Translations under genes and position numbers: made by a program
Source of the DNA: Cytobacillus firmus
GTDB lineage: Bacteria; Bacillota; Bacilli; Bacillales; Cytobacillaceae
Length of the DNA: 64,000 bases
NCBI RefSeq assembly: GCF_023715565.1
Contig: NZ_JAMBOJ010000011.1
Coordinates: forward strand, 1 to 64,000
Reading direction: 5' to 3'
Notes under the pieces: model-generated
What the model was told of the DNA's origin: nothing
What the model saw: the letters and a program-made list of their open reading frames with translations, nothing else
The model's database searches: none
Part shown: positions 1 through 9,163 of the stretch, in pieces
How positions within the stretch are numbered: the stretch's first letter is position 1
Layout of the letters: every line of letters starts with the position of its first letter

Positions 1-89
1 TGATCGAGGAATATAACCAGCATCGTTATCAATGGGGCTTAAATAAAATGACCCCGGTGCAATACCGGGGTCATTTACTAGCCGCATAG
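1..89 (+). CDS. IS3-family transposase (OrfB/DDE), C-terminal fragment
   Basis: The frame starting at base 3 reads through IEEYNQHRYQWGLNKMTPVQ, then YRGHLLAA and a TAG stop at 87-89. The pattern of a tyrosine/asparagine-rich stretch followed by K-M-[ST]-P-V-Q-Y-R is characteristic of the end of IS3-family (IS150/IS3 group) integrase-core transposases. Only 28 codons are visible because the window begins inside the gene; nothing can be said of the catalytic DDE residues or of an upstream orfA. The ORF contains a perfect 13-bp inverted repeat (46-76) that may also act as a terminator for ptsG. Confidence 0.75.
   Translation, partial: IEEYNQHRYQWGLNKMTPVQYRGHLLAA
40..76 (-). terminator. Perfect inverted repeat, probable ptsG terminator
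   Basis: Arms 46-58 and 64-76 are perfect 13-bp complements (core ACCCCGGT / ACCGGGGT) around a 5-base loop. Read on the minus strand the hairpin is followed by TTTTATTTAA, so it can stop transcription coming out of ptsG. It lies inside the transposase coding sequence, so the same bases encode MTPVQYRGH on the plus strand. Confidence 0.6.
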
Positions 90-161
90 GCGCTTTTTAA
101 ACTGTCCGTAAATCGGGGCACAGTTCATTTAAACTTCAGCTGGTTTCTTCTATTTTATATA

Positions 162-2222
162 TTATTGTTTTGAGATGACGATGATATCTTTTTCTTTAAG
201 GTCAACAGCGCCCGGTTTATTAATCTGGATTGCTTCACCCTGCTGAAGGTTTGTGAATACAATCGGTGTAATAGTAGAAGTCGCGTTTTCCCCGATATAA
301 TCCAGGTCCACTTTCAATAGAGGCTGTCCCGCTTCTACACGATCATTCTCTGCAACTAATGCTTCAAAGCCTTGCCCCTTAAGATTAACCGTATCAATAC
401 CCACATGAATGAGGATCTCGCGGCCAGAATCTGAAAGGATTCCAATCGCATGCTTTGTCGGGAACATATTAACGATTTTCCCGTCTACCGGGGACACTAC
501 AGTTCCTTCTGAAGGTTCAATCGCAAAACCATCACCCATCATCTTGCCTGAGAATACAGCGTCAGGCACTTCTGTGATTGGTTTGATTTCACCTTTTAGC
601 GGAGCAATGAATGAGTCTTCCTTATGTTCAGTCTGAAGAGCCTCAGGATTTACTTCCTCAATTTGCTGTTCAACTCCGCCTTCTGGAGCTTTTTCAACCG
701 CGCGAGGTCTTTTGCCGCTCATAATATCTTTCATTTGACCTTTGATTGTTTCAGATCTTGGTCCAAAGATAGCCTGAATGTTGTTTCCAACTTCCAGTAC
801 TCCAGAAGCACCCAGTTTCTTTAAGCGGTCTTTATCTACATTCTTAATATCATTTACAGATACACGGAGTCGAGTAATACATGCATCGAGATGAGCGATG
901 TTTTCCTGTCCGCCCATAGCATCAAGAACTTCATAAGGCAGGTCTCCGCCTTTACCTGAAGTAGCAGTTTCTTCATCTTCTACTTCTTCACGGCCCGGAG
1001 TCATTAAATTAAATTTGCGGATAGCAAATCGGAAACCAAAGTAATAGATCACAGCAAACACTAATCCAACCGGAATGACAATCCATGCATTTGTCTGAGG
1101 GTTGATTAAACCAAATAAGATGTAATCAATTAAACCTCCTGAGAAAGTCATGCCGATTTTTACATTCAAGAGATGCATAGTCATGAATGAAAGACCTGCA
1201 AACACCGCGTGAACCGCAAACAGTATCGGAGCTACGAATAAGAATGAAAACTCCAGCGGCTCAGTAATACCCGTTAAGAAAGAAGTTAACGCAGCAGATG
1301 CCATAAGGCCGCCGACTACCACTTTCTTCTCCGGGCGTGCTTCGTGATAAATAGCTAATGCAGCTGCAGGAAGTCCAAACATCATGAACGGGAACTTACC
1401 AGTCATGAATGTACCTGCAGTAAGATTCTGTACATTGTCACTGATCTGCGCCATAAAGATTCGCTGGTCACCACGAACAGTTTCACCTGCATTTGTTACA
1501 TACTGTCCAAACTCATACCAGAATGGAGAGTAGAAAATATGATGAAGACCAAAAGGAATCAACGAGCGTTCAATTAATCCAAAGATAAACGCTGATAAAG
1601 TTAAGTTCGCATGAACCATGTTTTGAGAGAAAGCATTTAACCCTTCCTGAATCGGCGGCCAGATAACGAGCATCAGAAGACCTAGCACTACCGATGCTGC
1701 AGCCGTGATAATCGGAACAAAACGCTTTCCGGCAAAGAATCCTAAATAGGATGGAAGTTCGATTTCATAAAACCTGTTATATAATGCTGCAGCGATAATA
1801 CCAACAATGATACCGCCAAACACGCCTGTCTGCAGAGTCGGGATGCCTAGGATATTCGCATAATTAAGCCCATTTACATCCTCTGCCGTTATTCCGGCAG
1901 CCGTCCCCATTGTCACGTTCATAATCAAATAACCGATAATGGCAGCAAGTGCGGCTACACCTTCACCGCCTGCCAAACCAACAGCTACACCAACCGCAAA
2001 TAGCACCGGCAGGTTGGCAAAGACGATATCCCCTGCTTTTTGCATAACCTGGGCAACGATCTCAACCCCGCTGTTATCCAGGAATGGAGCCAGTTCAAGA
2101 AGCGCCGGATTCTGCAGAGCCGCGCCAAGAGCAAGCAGGATTCCCGCTGCAGGCAGTAAGGCTACAGGAAGCATCAAGGCTTTTCCGACCTTTTGCAGGA
2201 CGCCAAATACTTTTTTAAACAT
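162..2222 (-). CDS. ptsG: Glucose-specific PTS permease, IICBA
   Basis: Membrane phosphotransferase that takes up glucose and phosphorylates it to glucose-6-phosphate. The 686-residue protein has the full Bacillus PtsG order: IIC membrane domain from about 1-410 (starting [20 protein letters not shown]), a linker, the IIB domain with the phospho-cysteine in [13 protein letters not shown] (Cys446), and a C-terminal crr-like IIA domain with the phospho-histidine in [11 protein letters not shown] (His606). Length and architecture match the intact family, with no lesion. Directly upstream are a GlcT-type RNA antiterminator/terminator hairpin and the glcT gene, so expression should follow glucose availability. 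The start has a GGGGG-type ribosome site (gggggttaacatATG). Confidence 0.96.
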   Translation of the reverse strand: MFKKVFGVLQKVGKALMLPVALLPAAGILLALGAALQNPALLELAPFLDNSGVEIVAQVMQKAGDIVFANLPVLFAVGVAVGLAGGEGVAALAAIIGYLIMNVTMGTAAGITAEDVNGLNYANILGIPTLQTGVFGGIIVGIIAAALYNRFYEIELPSYLGFFAGKRFVPIITAAASVVLGLLMLVIWPPIQEGLNAFSQNMVHANLTLSAFIFGLIERSLIPFGLHHIFYSPFWYEFGQYVTNAGETVRGDQRIFMAQISDNVQNLTAGTFMTGKFPFMMFGLPAAALAIYHEARPEKKVVVGGLMASAALTSFLTGITEPLEFSFLFVAPILFAVHAVFAGLSFMTMHLLNVKIGMTFSGGLIDYILFGLINPQTNAWIVIPVGLVFAVIYYFGFRFAIRKFNLMTPGREEVEDEETATSGKGGDLPYEVLDAMGGQENIAHLDACITRLRVSVNDIKNVDKDRLKKLGASGVLEVGNNIQAIFGPRSETIKGQMKDIMSGKRPRAVEKAPEGGVEQQIEEVNPEALQTEHKEDSFIAPLKGEIKPITEVPDAVFSGKMMGDGFAIEPSEGTVVSPVDGKIVNMFPTKHAIGILSDSGREILIHVGIDTVNLKGQGFEALVAENDRVEAGQPLLKVDLDYIGENATSTITPIVFTNLQQGEAIQINKPGAVDLKEKDIIVISKQ

Positions 2223-2288
2223 ATGTTAACCCCCTAAAATTTTTACTCATTAAGCGTTTTTATTTAATAGCGGCAACCATTAAAAAAC

Positions 2289-2383
2289 AAAAAAGGCATG
2301 AGGAAAAAAGGATAGAATTCAGGTGTACACAAGGGTATCATACCCTATTTACCTAAATTCAATTACCTTTCTTCACTCATGCC
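2289..2383 (-). promoter_or_regulatory. GlcT-type RAT / intrinsic terminator in ptsG leader
   Basis: On the minus strand the ptsG leader folds into a very long hairpin: GGCATGAG (2383-2376) pairs with CTCATGCC (2302-2295). Inside it GAATTTAGGT pairs with ACCTGAATTC with one wobble, and a smaller GGGTAT/ATACCC hairpin forms the tip. The outer stem is followed by a run of T (2294-2289), giving an intrinsic terminator. A RAT element overlapping a terminator between glcT and ptsG is how B. subtilis GlcT controls ptsG; the exact RAT bases are inferred from position and pairing. Confidence 0.8.
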
Positions 2384-2439
2384 TGATCGAATCAGTAACA
2401 CGTAAAGACTCGCCATTTCTGGACAAGATACTATCGTAA

Positions 2440-3282
2440 TTAATTTATTTTCTTTTGAAGCCTTTGCAGATGCATCGTCAGATAAACGGCTTCTGCGTTA
2501 TAGACTGGTTTTTTTAATGTTTGCTGCATTACTTTAATGAGCTTCCAAGAGAGATTGTAGCATACCGGGTATTCTTCTTTCAAGAGTGAAGTTATTTTTT
2601 CCGGTTCTTCAACGACCTCGCCTTTATTAACCCTTTCAATGGTGAAGCGGATATGGCGGACAAGCCTCATATAATCGATGCTGTCTTTATCAATCTGAAT
2701 ATCCAGCTGGTCTTCAATCATGTTAACGAGAAGGGTCACCAGCTGAGAATGCTGATTCACTTCGGATAAATTTCGATTCATTACCGCACTATGCACGTGC
2801 AAGGCAATAAATCCAATCTCTCCTTCCGGCAAATAAATACCTGTCCGATGCCCTATAAGGTTAACAACTTCCTGTGCGATTTCGAATTCAAATGGGTAGA
2901 GTGTCTTCGTTTCCACAAGGAAAGGGTTTTTCATTTCCATCCCTTTCTTCATGCGGGTTATCGCAAACATCAAGTGATCAGTCAGCGCAACATGGATATG
3001 TTCATTAAGCAAGGAATTCGCCCTCTGTTTTATCAATTGGATCGAGGAGATAATTGCTTCATGCAATTGATTATCCACATAGGGCATGAGCTTCAGATAA
3101 TTCTCCTGCTCTTTTTCGTTTTTAACCACAAAGAGCTTTTCAACCAAATCAGAATCGATTGGCTGGCCCGATTTCCGATTAAAGCCAATTCCCTTACCAA
3201 TCAGAACGACTTCCCCTAATGACTCATGACTGCCAATAAGGACGTTATTATTCAGTACTTTTTTTACCTTATACTCACCCAT
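2440..3282 (-). CDS. glcT: Transcription antiterminator GlcT (BglG family)
   Basis: RNA-binding antiterminator that prevents termination in the ptsG leader when glucose is available; PtsG and HPr are known to phosphorylate and control such proteins. The protein has the N-terminal CAT RNA-binding domain (MGEYKVKKVLNNNVLIGS) followed by two PTS regulation domains with conserved histidines (for example EHIHVALTDH and ALHVHSAVM). The start is set at the ATG at 3282, preceded by GGGGAGAAAAG; a longer open frame upstream adds 38 residues unlike the family. About 280 residues is the normal length. It lies immediately upstream of its target ptsG in the same orientation. Confidence 0.93.
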   Translation of the reverse strand: MGEYKVKKVLNNNVLIGSHESLGEVVLIGKGIGFNRKSGQPIDSDLVEKLFVVKNEKEQENYLKLMPYVDNQLHEAIISSIQLIKQRANSLLNEHIHVALTDHLMFAITRMKKGMEMKNPFLVETKTLYPFEFEIAQEVVNLIGHRTGIYLPEGEIGFIALHVHSAVMNRNLSEVNQHSQLVTLLVNMIEDQLDIQIDKDSIDYMRLVRHIRFTIERVNKGEVVEEPEKITSLLKEEYPVCYNLSWKLIKVMQQTLKKPVYNAEAVYLTMHLQRLQKKIN

Positions 3283-3365
3283 TCTTTTCTCCCCGCTCAT
3301 TAAACAAAATGTACTCTCATGGTATAAAAGCCTGTAAAGGAAGTCAACGTATCGGCACTTAAAAT

Positions 3366-3392
3366 AAAAAGAGACCCGCATCCCAGCGGGCC
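3366..3392 (-). terminator. Intrinsic terminator after pbuG
   Basis: Minus strand GGCCCGC (3392-3386) pairs with GCGGGTC (3379-3373) and is followed by TCTTTTTATTTT. It separates pbuG from glcT. Confidence 0.85.
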
Positions 3393-3404
3393 CCACACAT
3401 CCTG

Positions 3405-4733
3405 TTACTTCAGGAAAATGAAATACATAACAAATATGACGAACAGCACATACATGATTGGGTGGATCTCTTTGATTCTTCCTTTTACAATCATGGTGAT
3501 TGGATAGAAGATAAATCCGATTGCGATTCCTGTTGCGATGCTGTAAGTCAATGGCATTGCAATAATTGTCAGGAATGCCGGAACAGCAATTTCAAATTTC
3601 TTCCAGTCAATGTTACCTAATGATGCAACCATTAATACACCGACAATGATCAGTGCCGGAGCCGTCACCGCAGAAGTAATGACTTCTAATAGCGGGAAGA
3701 AAAATAATGAAAGCAGGAAGAACCCAGCTGTGACTACCGATGCAAATCCTGTTCTCGCACCTGCCGCAACCCCTGAGGAAGACTCAATAAAGGAAGTTGT
3801 TGTAGATGTTCCGAATATCGCACCAACGACTGTTGCTGTTGAGTCTGCCAGAAGCGCTTTACCTGCACGAGGCAATTTATTTTCCTTCATTAAGCCAGCC
3901 TGGTTGGCAACACCTACTAACGTTCCTGCTGTATCAAAGAAGTCGACGAACAGGAATGTCAGAACAACGACCAGCATGCTTGTTGAGAAGAATGAAGGGT
4001 CACTGTATGCCCCGAATGCCGCTCCGAACGTTGGAGCCACACTTGGCACGGAATCAACAACCTTTCCTGGAACATCAATTAAGCCTGCAATCATCCCGGC
4101 AATAGTAGTGATTACCATACCAATGAAAATTCCGCCATTAATTCCTTTTGTCATCAGGATCACTGTTATGACGATGCCGAAAATGGCCAGGAGCACATTC
4201 CCGTCAGTAAAATCCCCTAATCCAACAAGGACCGCATCATTATTGACAATCAGCCCTGCACTTTGAGCGCCTACAAATGTAATAAACAAACCGATACCCG
4301 CACTGACCGCATACTTCAATTCTGAAGGAATCGAGTTAATGATTTTTTCACGCAAACCTGATAGTGATAAAAAAATAAAGATAATCCCTGAGATCAAAAC
4401 CCCGCCTAGTGCATGCTGCCAAGGAATTCCCATCGTTAACACAACGGTATAAGCAAAAAATGCATTCAATCCCATACCTGGAGCAAGTGCAATCGGATAT
4501 CTGGCCAGCACACCCATCAATAGGGATCCAATTGCCGCAGCCACTGCTGTTGCCACAAATACTGCCCCATAGTCCATTCTCATGGCATCCGGCAAATCAG
4601 GGATATCCATTAACGATAAAGTAATCGGATTAACGACTAAAATATATGCCATTGCTAAAAATGTTGTGAGTCCGCCGATGAATTCACGGCGATAGTTAGT
4701 ACCAAGCTCTTCAAACTGGAAGTACTTCTTCAT
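3405..4733 (-). CDS. pbuG: Hypoxanthine/guanine permease, NCS2/AzgA type
   Basis: Integral membrane purine-base importer. The 442-residue sequence has the AzgA-like signatures FIGGLTTFLAMAYILVVNP near the start, ALAPGMGLNAFFAYTVV, and FLFVDFFDTAGTLVGVANQ in the middle, with about 12-14 hydrophobic segments. It ends in the membrane segment LFVIFVMYFIFLK. Its leader contains a guanine-type purine riboswitch with a downstream terminator, and the neighbour guaA carries another, so both genes should be shut off when guanine/hypoxanthine is plentiful. This context supports purine rather than uracil or other transport. The ATG follows a GGGGGAAAAGAA ribosome site. Confidence 0.93.
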   Translation of the reverse strand: MKKYFQFEELGTNYRREFIGGLTTFLAMAYILVVNPITLSLMDIPDLPDAMRMDYGAVFVATAVAAAIGSLLMGVLARYPIALAPGMGLNAFFAYTVVLTMGIPWQHALGGVLISGIIFIFLSLSGLREKIINSIPSELKYAVSAGIGLFITFVGAQSAGLIVNNDAVLVGLGDFTDGNVLLAIFGIVITVILMTKGINGGIFIGMVITTIAGMIAGLIDVPGKVVDSVPSVAPTFGAAFGAYSDPSFFSTSMLVVVLTFLFVDFFDTAGTLVGVANQAGLMKENKLPRAGKALLADSTATVVGAIFGTSTTTSFIESSSGVAAGARTGFASVVTAGFFLLSLFFFPLLEVITSAVTAPALIIVGVLMVASLGNIDWKKFEIAVPAFLTIIAMPLTYSIATGIAIGFIFYPITMIVKGRIKEIHPIMYVLFVIFVMYFIFLK

Positions 4734-4770
4734 TTCTTTTCCCCCTATTGGCTATCTTTATTTTCACAAT

Positions 4771-4799
4771 AAAAAAACTCCGGTATTTGAGTACCGGAG
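4771..4799 (-). terminator. Riboswitch-controlled terminator of pbuG
   Basis: Minus strand CTCCGGTA (4799-4792) pairs perfectly with TACCGGAG (4785-4778), followed by seven T (4777-4771). It lies between the purine aptamer and the pbuG start, the position of an expression-platform terminator. Confidence 0.88.
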
Positions 4800-4873
4800 C
4801 ATTGACAACTGGGTTCGTGCTAGCCATAGGGAAAAACAAAGAAGAATAAAGACAAAAACATCCCTATTTGCAC

Positions 4874-4948
4874 TTACCTCGTAGTCAAGCTATTTACGGC
4901 AGCTCGGTAGAAACTTTTGGGCCATATCCCCAAGATTATACGACGTAA
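4874..4948 (-). promoter_or_regulatory. Purine riboswitch (guanine type) upstream of pbuG
   Basis: The minus strand contains the conserved aptamer pieces TATAATC, GGGGATATGGC, AGTTTCTACC, CCGTAAAT and TTGACTACGAG, in order. P1 is formed by TCGTA with TACGA and extends through TTAC/GTAA. The nucleotide that reads the ligand is a C (GACTAC), the guanine/hypoxanthine class; adenine riboswitches have U there. The terminator at 4771-4799 completes an OFF switch. Confidence 0.93.
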
Positions 4949-5004
4949 AACGACATATTTAATTCTTCTTTATCATACCACCTCAAAAAGTCCCAGTCAA
5001 TATA

Positions 5005-5034
5005 AAAAAGCGAACATTTTCATGTCCGCTTTTT
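5005..5034 (-). terminator. Intrinsic terminator after guaA
   Basis: Minus strand AGCGGACAT pairs with ATGTTCGCT around a GAAA loop and is followed by TTTTT. It isolates guaA from the pbuG leader. Confidence 0.88.
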
Positions 5035-5049
5035 ATTAATGTTCGTATT

Positions 5050-6603
5050 TTATTCCCACTCTATCGTAGCAGGCGGCTTGCTTGTAATATCATACACAAC
5101 CCGGTTTACATGCGATACTTCATTGACGATTCTAGTTGAAATAATCTCGAGTACATCCCAAGGGATACGTGCCCAGTCAGATGTCATGCCATCAATTGAA
5201 GTAACGGCACGAATTCCAATCGTATAATCATACGTCCGGGCATCACCCATTACCCCCACACTGCGGATATCAGGCAGGACAGTGAAGTATTGCCAAATAT
5301 CACGGTCAAGACCTGCCTTTTTAATTTCCTCGCGCAAAATGGCATCAGACTCACGTACAATCTCCAGCTTGTCTTCTGAAATCTCTCCCAGCACGCGGAT
5401 CCCTAATCCCGGACCAGGGAATGGCTGCCTCCACACGATTTCATCAGGAATGCCAAGCTCTGTACCTAATGCACGCACCTCGTCTTTAAACAGCGTGTTC
5501 AGCGGCTCGATCAGCTTAAACTGCATATCTTCTGGAAGCCCGCCTACATTGTGATGAGATTTAATCGTCTGGGCAGTAGCGGTTCCACTTTCAATAATAT
5601 CTGTATAAAGTGTTCCTTGAGCAAGGAAATCAATGCCTTCAAGCTTAGCAGCTTCATCATCGAATACATATATGAATTCATTGCCGATGATTTTACGTTT
5701 TTGTTCAGGGTCGCTTACACCTCTAAGCTTATTCATAAAGCGGTCCTGAGCATCCACTTTAATTACATTCATATTAAAGCCATCAGAAAAAGTTTTCATG
5801 ACTCCTTCTGCTTCATCTTTTCTAAGCAGGCCGTGATCAACAAAAATACAAGTCAGCTGGTCGCCGATTGCTTTATGGATCAGTACGGCAACAACAGACG
5901 AATCAACACCGCCGCTCAAGGCACAAAGAACTTTTTTATCTCCAACTTCCTGGCGGATCTTTTCCATTTCAATTTCAATGAAGTTCTCCATTGACCAATC
6001 GCCAGTACAGCCGCAAACGCCGAACACAAAGTTTTTCAGGATATCATTTCCATGAACAGAGTGGCGCACCTCCGGATGGAATTGAACAGCGTATAAACCG
6101 CGCTCTTCATTGCTCATAGCCGCAATTGGGCATGATGGATTCGTACCATCCACTGTAAAACCAGCCGGAGCCTCTACGACAAGATCGCCATGGCTCATCC
6201 AGACAGTCTGTTCCCGCGGGAGATCTGCAAACAATTTGGACTCATTTTCAATCTTCATGATTGCCTTCCCGTATTCTCGGTGCTTGGCAGGTTCTACTTT
6301 ACCATCAAAATGCATGGTCATCAGCTGCATGCCATAGCAGATTCCAAAAATCGGCAATCCCAGTTCAAATATTTCCTCATCACAGCGGAAGGCATTTTCG
6401 CCATATACACTGTTAGGCCCGCCAGAGAAAATAATTCCTTTCGGATTCATTTCCTTGATTTCTGCAGCTGTAATGGTATGCGGATGCAGCTCACTGTAAA
6501 CACCAAATTCACGAATTCTGCGTGTGATTAACTGATTGTACTGGCTTCCAAAGTCCAGCACTACGATCATTTCCTGATTTTGAAGTTCTGTTTTCCCCGT
6601 CAC
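5050..6603 (-). CDS. guaA: GMP synthase (glutamine-hydrolysing)
   Basis: Converts XMP to GMP using glutamine and ATP. The protein has an N-terminal class I glutamine amidotransferase domain beginning [19 protein letters not shown], with the nucleophile in GICYGMQLM and the HPE motif in FHPEVRHS. The ATP pyrophosphatase domain follows with the P-loop LSGGVDSSV, then the dimerisation domain ending KPPATIEWE. The start is taken as GTG at 6603, preceded by GAGGTG at a normal distance and giving about 517 residues; an open frame extends 39 codons upstream but does not resemble the family. A purine riboswitch with terminator precedes it, so it is probably feedback-controlled by guanine. Confidence 0.95.
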   Translation of the reverse strand: MTGKTELQNQEMIVVLDFGSQYNQLITRRIREFGVYSELHPHTITAAEIKEMNPKGIIFSGGPNSVYGENAFRCDEEIFELGLPIFGICYGMQLMTMHFDGKVEPAKHREYGKAIMKIENESKLFADLPREQTVWMSHGDLVVEAPAGFTVDGTNPSCPIAAMSNEERGLYAVQFHPEVRHSVHGNDILKNFVFGVCGCTGDWSMENFIEIEMEKIRQEVGDKKVLCALSGGVDSSVVAVLIHKAIGDQLTCIFVDHGLLRKDEAEGVMKTFSDGFNMNVIKVDAQDRFMNKLRGVSDPEQKRKIIGNEFIYVFDDEAAKLEGIDFLAQGTLYTDIIESGTATAQTIKSHHNVGGLPEDMQFKLIEPLNTLFKDEVRALGTELGIPDEIVWRQPFPGPGLGIRVLGEISEDKLEIVRESDAILREEIKKAGLDRDIWQYFTVLPDIRSVGVMGDARTYDYTIGIRAVTSIDGMTSDWARIPWDVLEIISTRIVNEVSHVNRVVYDITSKPPATIEWE

Positions 6604-6721
6604 ACTGTTCACCTCATTAAATTTGTTATATTGCCTATAGTCTTCTCTCTTGCAGATAAAATATCTAGTAAAAATATAATTTTTCAAGCATTTCATATAT
6701 ATCAGCAGGTAGCTGGACAAT

Positions 6722-6771
6722 AAAAAAACCGAAACTCTTTCTCCACAAAAAAAGTGAAGGCAGAATTCCGG
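6722..6771 (-). terminator. Riboswitch-controlled terminator of guaA
   Basis: Minus strand arm 6771-6754 (CCGGAATTCTGCCTTCAC) pairs with arm 6746-6729 over 18 positions with two mismatches and a few G-U pairs, and is followed by seven T. The 5' arm contains CCTTCA, a repeat of part of the aptamer P1 sequence, as expected for competing structures. Confidence 0.8.
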
Positions 6772-6800
6772 TTCTCACGTATAGCAAAAAACTTCTTCTG

Positions 6801-6871
6801 CCTTCATAGTCAGATCATTTACGGCGATCCGGTAGAGACTTTCGAACCATATTATCGAGGATATATGAAGG
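6801..6871 (-). promoter_or_regulatory. Purine riboswitch (guanine type) upstream of guaA
   Basis: Minus strand shows CCTTCATATATCC as the P1 5' side, the core ATATGGTTCGAAAGTCTCTA, then CCGTAAATGATCTGACTATG and AAGG closing P1. The ligand-reading base is C (GACTAT), the guanine class. It is a second, diverged copy of the pbuG aptamer type, and guaA is the last step to GMP, so a guanine OFF switch makes sense. Confidence 0.92.
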
Positions 6872-6958
6872 TGCATGATTTAATTGTGTAAAACGGCAAA
6901 ATCCGAACAATATGCCGCTGTCTTATTTGCCTATTGTAACAACAGCCGCAAATCCCGG

Positions 6959-9163
6959 TCAAGCTATTGTCCTTTTAATTAAATTTTCCCACAATTCCTT
7001 CGTGTCATTCCAGCTTCCTTCTTTCAGGACGCCCCTGTAGACAAGCTCTTCGTAGCGGGCCGTCAGCCTGGTCATTTCCCTTGTTGAGAAGAAGGTGTCA
7101 ACATACTTAGCATAATCCCCTAAGGTTTGTCCGCTTTTCCGTTTTAACCCGTATCGGTCCAATTCCTTTAAAAGAATCAGGTAAGCCTTGGCGAATTGCT
7201 CATCATTCTTTGTTCTTTTAAATCTCCAGATGAAATAATGAGGAAGCCATTTACCCCGTTGTTGAAAAATCACGACAACAAGCAAAGCACCTGCCAATAC
7301 GCCTGCTCCGATGACTTTCCAATGTTCTTTCAAGTAAGCCTCTATGTTGCCCCACAGCTTTTCTAAAGTAAAAGGCGATTCTTTTGATGATGTTCCTTCA
7401 GGCTTGTCCGGCTTGACAGGAGGCTCAGTCTCTTTTGGCTTTTCTGCCTCCGGCTGGCTCGTATTTTCACCGGCAGTGTCAAAGTTAAACTGAACATTAT
7501 TACTAAAGCCCTGAGTTGGTTCAAATGGAACCCATCCCATATCAGGAAAATAAATTTCCACCCATGAATGGGCATTGTTATTGGTTACCTCAAACAAGCG
7601 AAGACCAGACCCGAGTGATTGCTTGAATTCTCCTTCTGTATAGCCCTTTACCCATCTTGCCGGCAATCCAATCGACCTCGCCAGAACCACCATGGAGGAA
7701 GAGAAATTGTCGCAATACCCCTGCTTGGCATCAAATAAAAATTGGTCCACATAATCTTCATTTTCATCCGGAACCGCTACATCTGTCTGGCTGTAGCTAT
7801 ACTCCGCCCTTCGGAAATACCTCTCAAGCTCTCTGGCTTTTTCAAACCAATCCGGCTGATCCTGAGTTATTTCCTGCGCTAACTCCCTGACTCGTTCAGG
7901 TAACTCTTCAGGCAGCTGTGTATACCGGGACAAAAACCCCTCAGGAAGCGATTCTGCTTTTGCTCCCGATGCCTTCATGGCAGTCACACTGTATTCAGGC
8001 ACCGCAAACTCCAATTTATAATCTTCCAATGCAAACGGCCGACCTCTATCCAATGTCCGGATCTTTTCTGTGGCCGTTTCCAGCTCATAGGTAATGAAAG
8101 GCGAGGCTTCGATATTTTTTAACCCTAATGGATACACCACATGAGGGTAATTCATAAAAGTATAAACCGAACTTACTTCATCCTTGGTTTCAATTGCTTC
8201 GTTATCCACGAACGAAGTAACCGGGATTTCTTCTCCCATTCCGAACGGAAGATATTCCCTTTCTGGCTGGGAGGTTACCCATCCCTTGCCTGTATACGTA
8301 TCCTTCGTTTCCACCTTCCAGTAATGGCGGGACTCCACTTCCGCCCTGAAGACGACAGCGTTATCTCCTATAAAAGGGCCGCCAAGGCGGGAATCGTCTT
8401 CACCATAGCCGATTTTCTGAATACCCGGTCCATCACTGCCGCTGTTCTGCCCATAAGACTTTATAAACGGAACTGGATCAGGCCAAATCGGTTCTGCCTT
8501 TGGGGCAGCAAATCCCAAGCCGGTGCTTAGCGTGATCAGAGCCGTCAGCGGAATCATCCATTTGCGCGACAGGGAGGCTCCTTTCTTCAGCCCTTCCTGC
8601 TCCAGAAGACGGTTAAACGTTAAGATACCCATAACTGCAAAGCCCGCAATAACTGTCCTGACAATCGCTGCGTCTGCCGTGTATGGCGTAAAAGTGTCGA
8701 GGACCGTTATATAAATGAGTGTCATGAAAAGGAATATGAAGATCTGCCTTCGATTAATCAGCCAGTACTGAATCAAATAGGTCATCAGCCACAGCAGTAT
8801 AAAAAATAGCATACTTCTGAAAAGATTGGTTATGGCGGGCCAGTCTCTCCCAGCCAGCAAGCCAAAGTTATGCCACACATCCGATGCAAACGCGGCTATC
8901 CATGAAAGCTGAAAAAAAGAGCCTTCAAAATACAAATAATGCAGCTCATATAAAATATAAAGCACCTTAATAGTACTGCTCATTACTGGGCTTATCCCGA
9001 AGAAAGCCATAAGGAGTGACAATACAAGGAACAAAAGGAAAACGATAATATTCGATGTATCTGTCAGCTCTTCAATCGGGCGCAGCCATTCCCATAATAA
9101 GAAAAAGCCAAGAACATATAGAAGAAAGGTGGCAAAATCTTTTTGAACCCGCTGATAGCCCAT
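6959..9163 (-). CDS. yebA: Transglutaminase-like membrane protein, YebA/TgpA type
   Basis: The protein begins with about six hydrophobic segments in the first ~220 residues (for example IIVFLLFLVLSLLMAFFGIS). A long extracellular part follows with a transglutaminase core: cysteine in QGYCDNFSSSMVVLARSIGL and histidine in NNNAHSWVEIYF. It then has a linker rich in Glu/Pro/Lys, another membrane helix (VIGAGVLAGALLVVVIF) and a DUF4129-like cytoplasmic tail. The usual third residue position reads PFEPT, Glu rather than Asp. The gene overlaps the DUF58 gene (TGATG), and ATG at 9163 is preferred over GTG at 9166 because of ribosome-site spacing. Context: moxR-DUF58-transglutaminase operon as in B. 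subtilis yeaC-yeaD-yebA. Function is unproven; a protease or crosslinking role has been suggested for the family. Confidence 0.88.
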   Translation of the reverse strand: MGYQRVQKDFATFLLYVLGFFLLWEWLRPIEELTDTSNIIVFLLFLVLSLLMAFFGISPVMSSTIKVLYILYELHYLYFEGSFFQLSWIAAFASDVWHNFGLLAGRDWPAITNLFRSMLFFILLWLMTYLIQYWLINRRQIFIFLFMTLIYITVLDTFTPYTADAAIVRTVIAGFAVMGILTFNRLLEQEGLKKGASLSRKWMIPLTALITLSTGLGFAAPKAEPIWPDPVPFIKSYGQNSGSDGPGIQKIGYGEDDSRLGGPFIGDNAVVFRAEVESRHYWKVETKDTYTGKGWVTSQPEREYLPFGMGEEIPVTSFVDNEAIETKDEVSSVYTFMNYPHVVYPLGLKNIEASPFITYELETATEKIRTLDRGRPFALEDYKLEFAVPEYSVTAMKASGAKAESLPEGFLSRYTQLPEELPERVRELAQEITQDQPDWFEKARELERYFRRAEYSYSQTDVAVPDENEDYVDQFLFDAKQGYCDNFSSSMVVLARSIGLPARWVKGYTEGEFKQSLGSGLRLFEVTNNNAHSWVEIYFPDMGWVPFEPTQGFSNNVQFNFDTAGENTSQPEAEKPKETEPPVKPDKPEGTSSKESPFTLEKLWGNIEAYLKEHWKVIGAGVLAGALLVVVIFQQRGKWLPHYFIWRFKRTKNDEQFAKAYLILLKELDRYGLKRKSGQTLGDYAKYVDTFFSTREMTRLTARYEELVYRGVLKEGSWNDTKELWENLIKRTIA

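Larger units (their letters stand above)
1..127 (+). mobile_element. 3' end of an IS3-like insertion sequence
   Basis: The left edge carries the last codons of an IS3-family transposase followed by about 38 bases that look like an IS end, including ctgtccgtaaatcggggcac, and finishing at a CA dinucleotide near 127, as IS3 ends do. The rest of the element lies outside the window, so the other inverted repeat and the target duplication cannot be checked. The exact boundary at 127 is inferred. It sits just downstream of ptsG, oriented against it. Confidence 0.6.

Noticed and set aside
3283..3396. 38-codon extension of glcT
   Set aside because: Not similar to the antiterminator family, and ATG 3282 has GGGGAG at proper spacing.
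3610..4266. 218-residue plus-strand frame inside pbuG
   Set aside because: Antisense shadow of a conserved permease; no start signal.
6604..6720. 39-codon N-terminal extension of guaA
   Set aside because: Sequence is unlike GMP synthases and the GTG at 6603 has a good GAGGTG site; the extension lies in the riboswitch leader.
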